Below, piece by piece: positions 63,942 through 64,000 of a DNA stretch of 64,000 nt. Under the pieces are notes generated by a model, which ran no database searches, was not told the origin of the DNA, and worked only from the letters and a program-made list of their open reading frames with translations. Numbering within the stretch: the stretch's first letter is position 1; the number at the start of each line of letters is the position of its first letter. The stretch lies in contig SCSM01000024.1 in assembly GCA_004322215.1 (NCBI GenBank), forward strand, positions 42,729 through 106,728. Direction: 5' to 3'. This DNA is from Bacteroidota bacterium (lineage in GTDB: Bacteria > Bacteroidota > Ignavibacteria > Kapaibacteriales > UBA2268). Made by a program: the position numbers and the translations under genes.

Positions 63942-64000
63942 GTATAGTTGCTCTTGATTAAGGTAAACTGTTTCAATTATATTTTCCTTGTTAAGAGGAG

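Overview
The window is a low-GC (clearly AT-rich) bacterial chromosome segment, most likely from the Bacteroidota/Chlorobiota (FCB) group. An Ignavibacteria- or Kapabacteria-like lineage is my best guess. The reasons are three large secreted proteins ending in type IX secretion (T9SS) sorting domains, a PorE-like OmpA lipoprotein, promoters resembling the Bacteroidetes TTTG / TAnnTTTG pattern, ThyX instead of ThyA, and class I glutamine synthetase. I saw no tRNA, rRNA, CRISPR array, phage or complete insertion sequence. Gene assignments come from reading motifs in the translated ORFs; no database search was run.

Layout. 0-3.5 kb: the 3' part of argD, a decayed HicB antitoxin gene and a duplicated glycosyltransferase-TPR protein. 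3.7-10.3 kb: two tandem paralogous beta-propeller proteins exported by T9SS. 10.4-13.2 kb: ruvA, a degenerate HisA-like protein and a TlpA-type thioredoxin lipoprotein or periplasmic protein. 13.4-16.8 kb: nuoGHI. 16.9-26.8 kb: a metallopeptidase lipoprotein, a Lon-like protease, rpe, hydE and an exported TldD/TldE-like pair. 26.9-32.5 kb: Wzz- and Wzy-like surface polysaccharide genes, mrdA (PBP2) and a REC-kinase. 32.5-37.1 kb: archease, a two-lipoyl E2 acyltransferase, two LolA-like proteins and thyX. 37.2-42.2 kb: a broken DUF4160/DUF2442 pair, a LiaF-like protein, trpS, a secreted protein and an AAA_14 ATPase with palindromic upstream sites. 42.2-48.3 kb: a cation antiporter and a run of envelope proteins of unknown function. 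48.4-55.2 kb: a GxxExxY cassette, a fumarylacetoacetase-family enzyme, PBP1A, a PorE-like protein and a toxin-antitoxin cassette wedged between two copies of the 3' end of aat. 55.2-62.1 kb: a T9SS WD40 protein, a caspase/EF-hand/fascin protein, glnA and nuoBA. 62.4-64 kb: a truncated type IIG-like restriction-modification gene.

How the genes fit together. The envelope theme dominates: cell-wall synthases (PBP1A, PBP2), polysaccharide chain-length and polymerase proteins, lipoproteins, and T9SS cargo with a probable T9SS-associated anchor. Energy metabolism appears as two separate Complex I fragments (nuoGHI and nuoAB) plus a lone hydrogenase maturase. Scattered between these core genes are single-gene accessory modules (HicB, DUF4160/DUF2442, AAA_14, GxxExxY, PIN/antitoxin, R-M). 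Most of these carry a visible lesion, and two are bracketed by repeats.

The most unusual items are the roughly 0.8-kb toxin-antitoxin cassette bracketed by duplicated aat 3' ends, the caspase/EF-hand/fascin protein, the exported TldD-like pair with one partner lacking the zinc motif, and the HisA-like protein that has lost its catalytic and phosphate-binding signatures.
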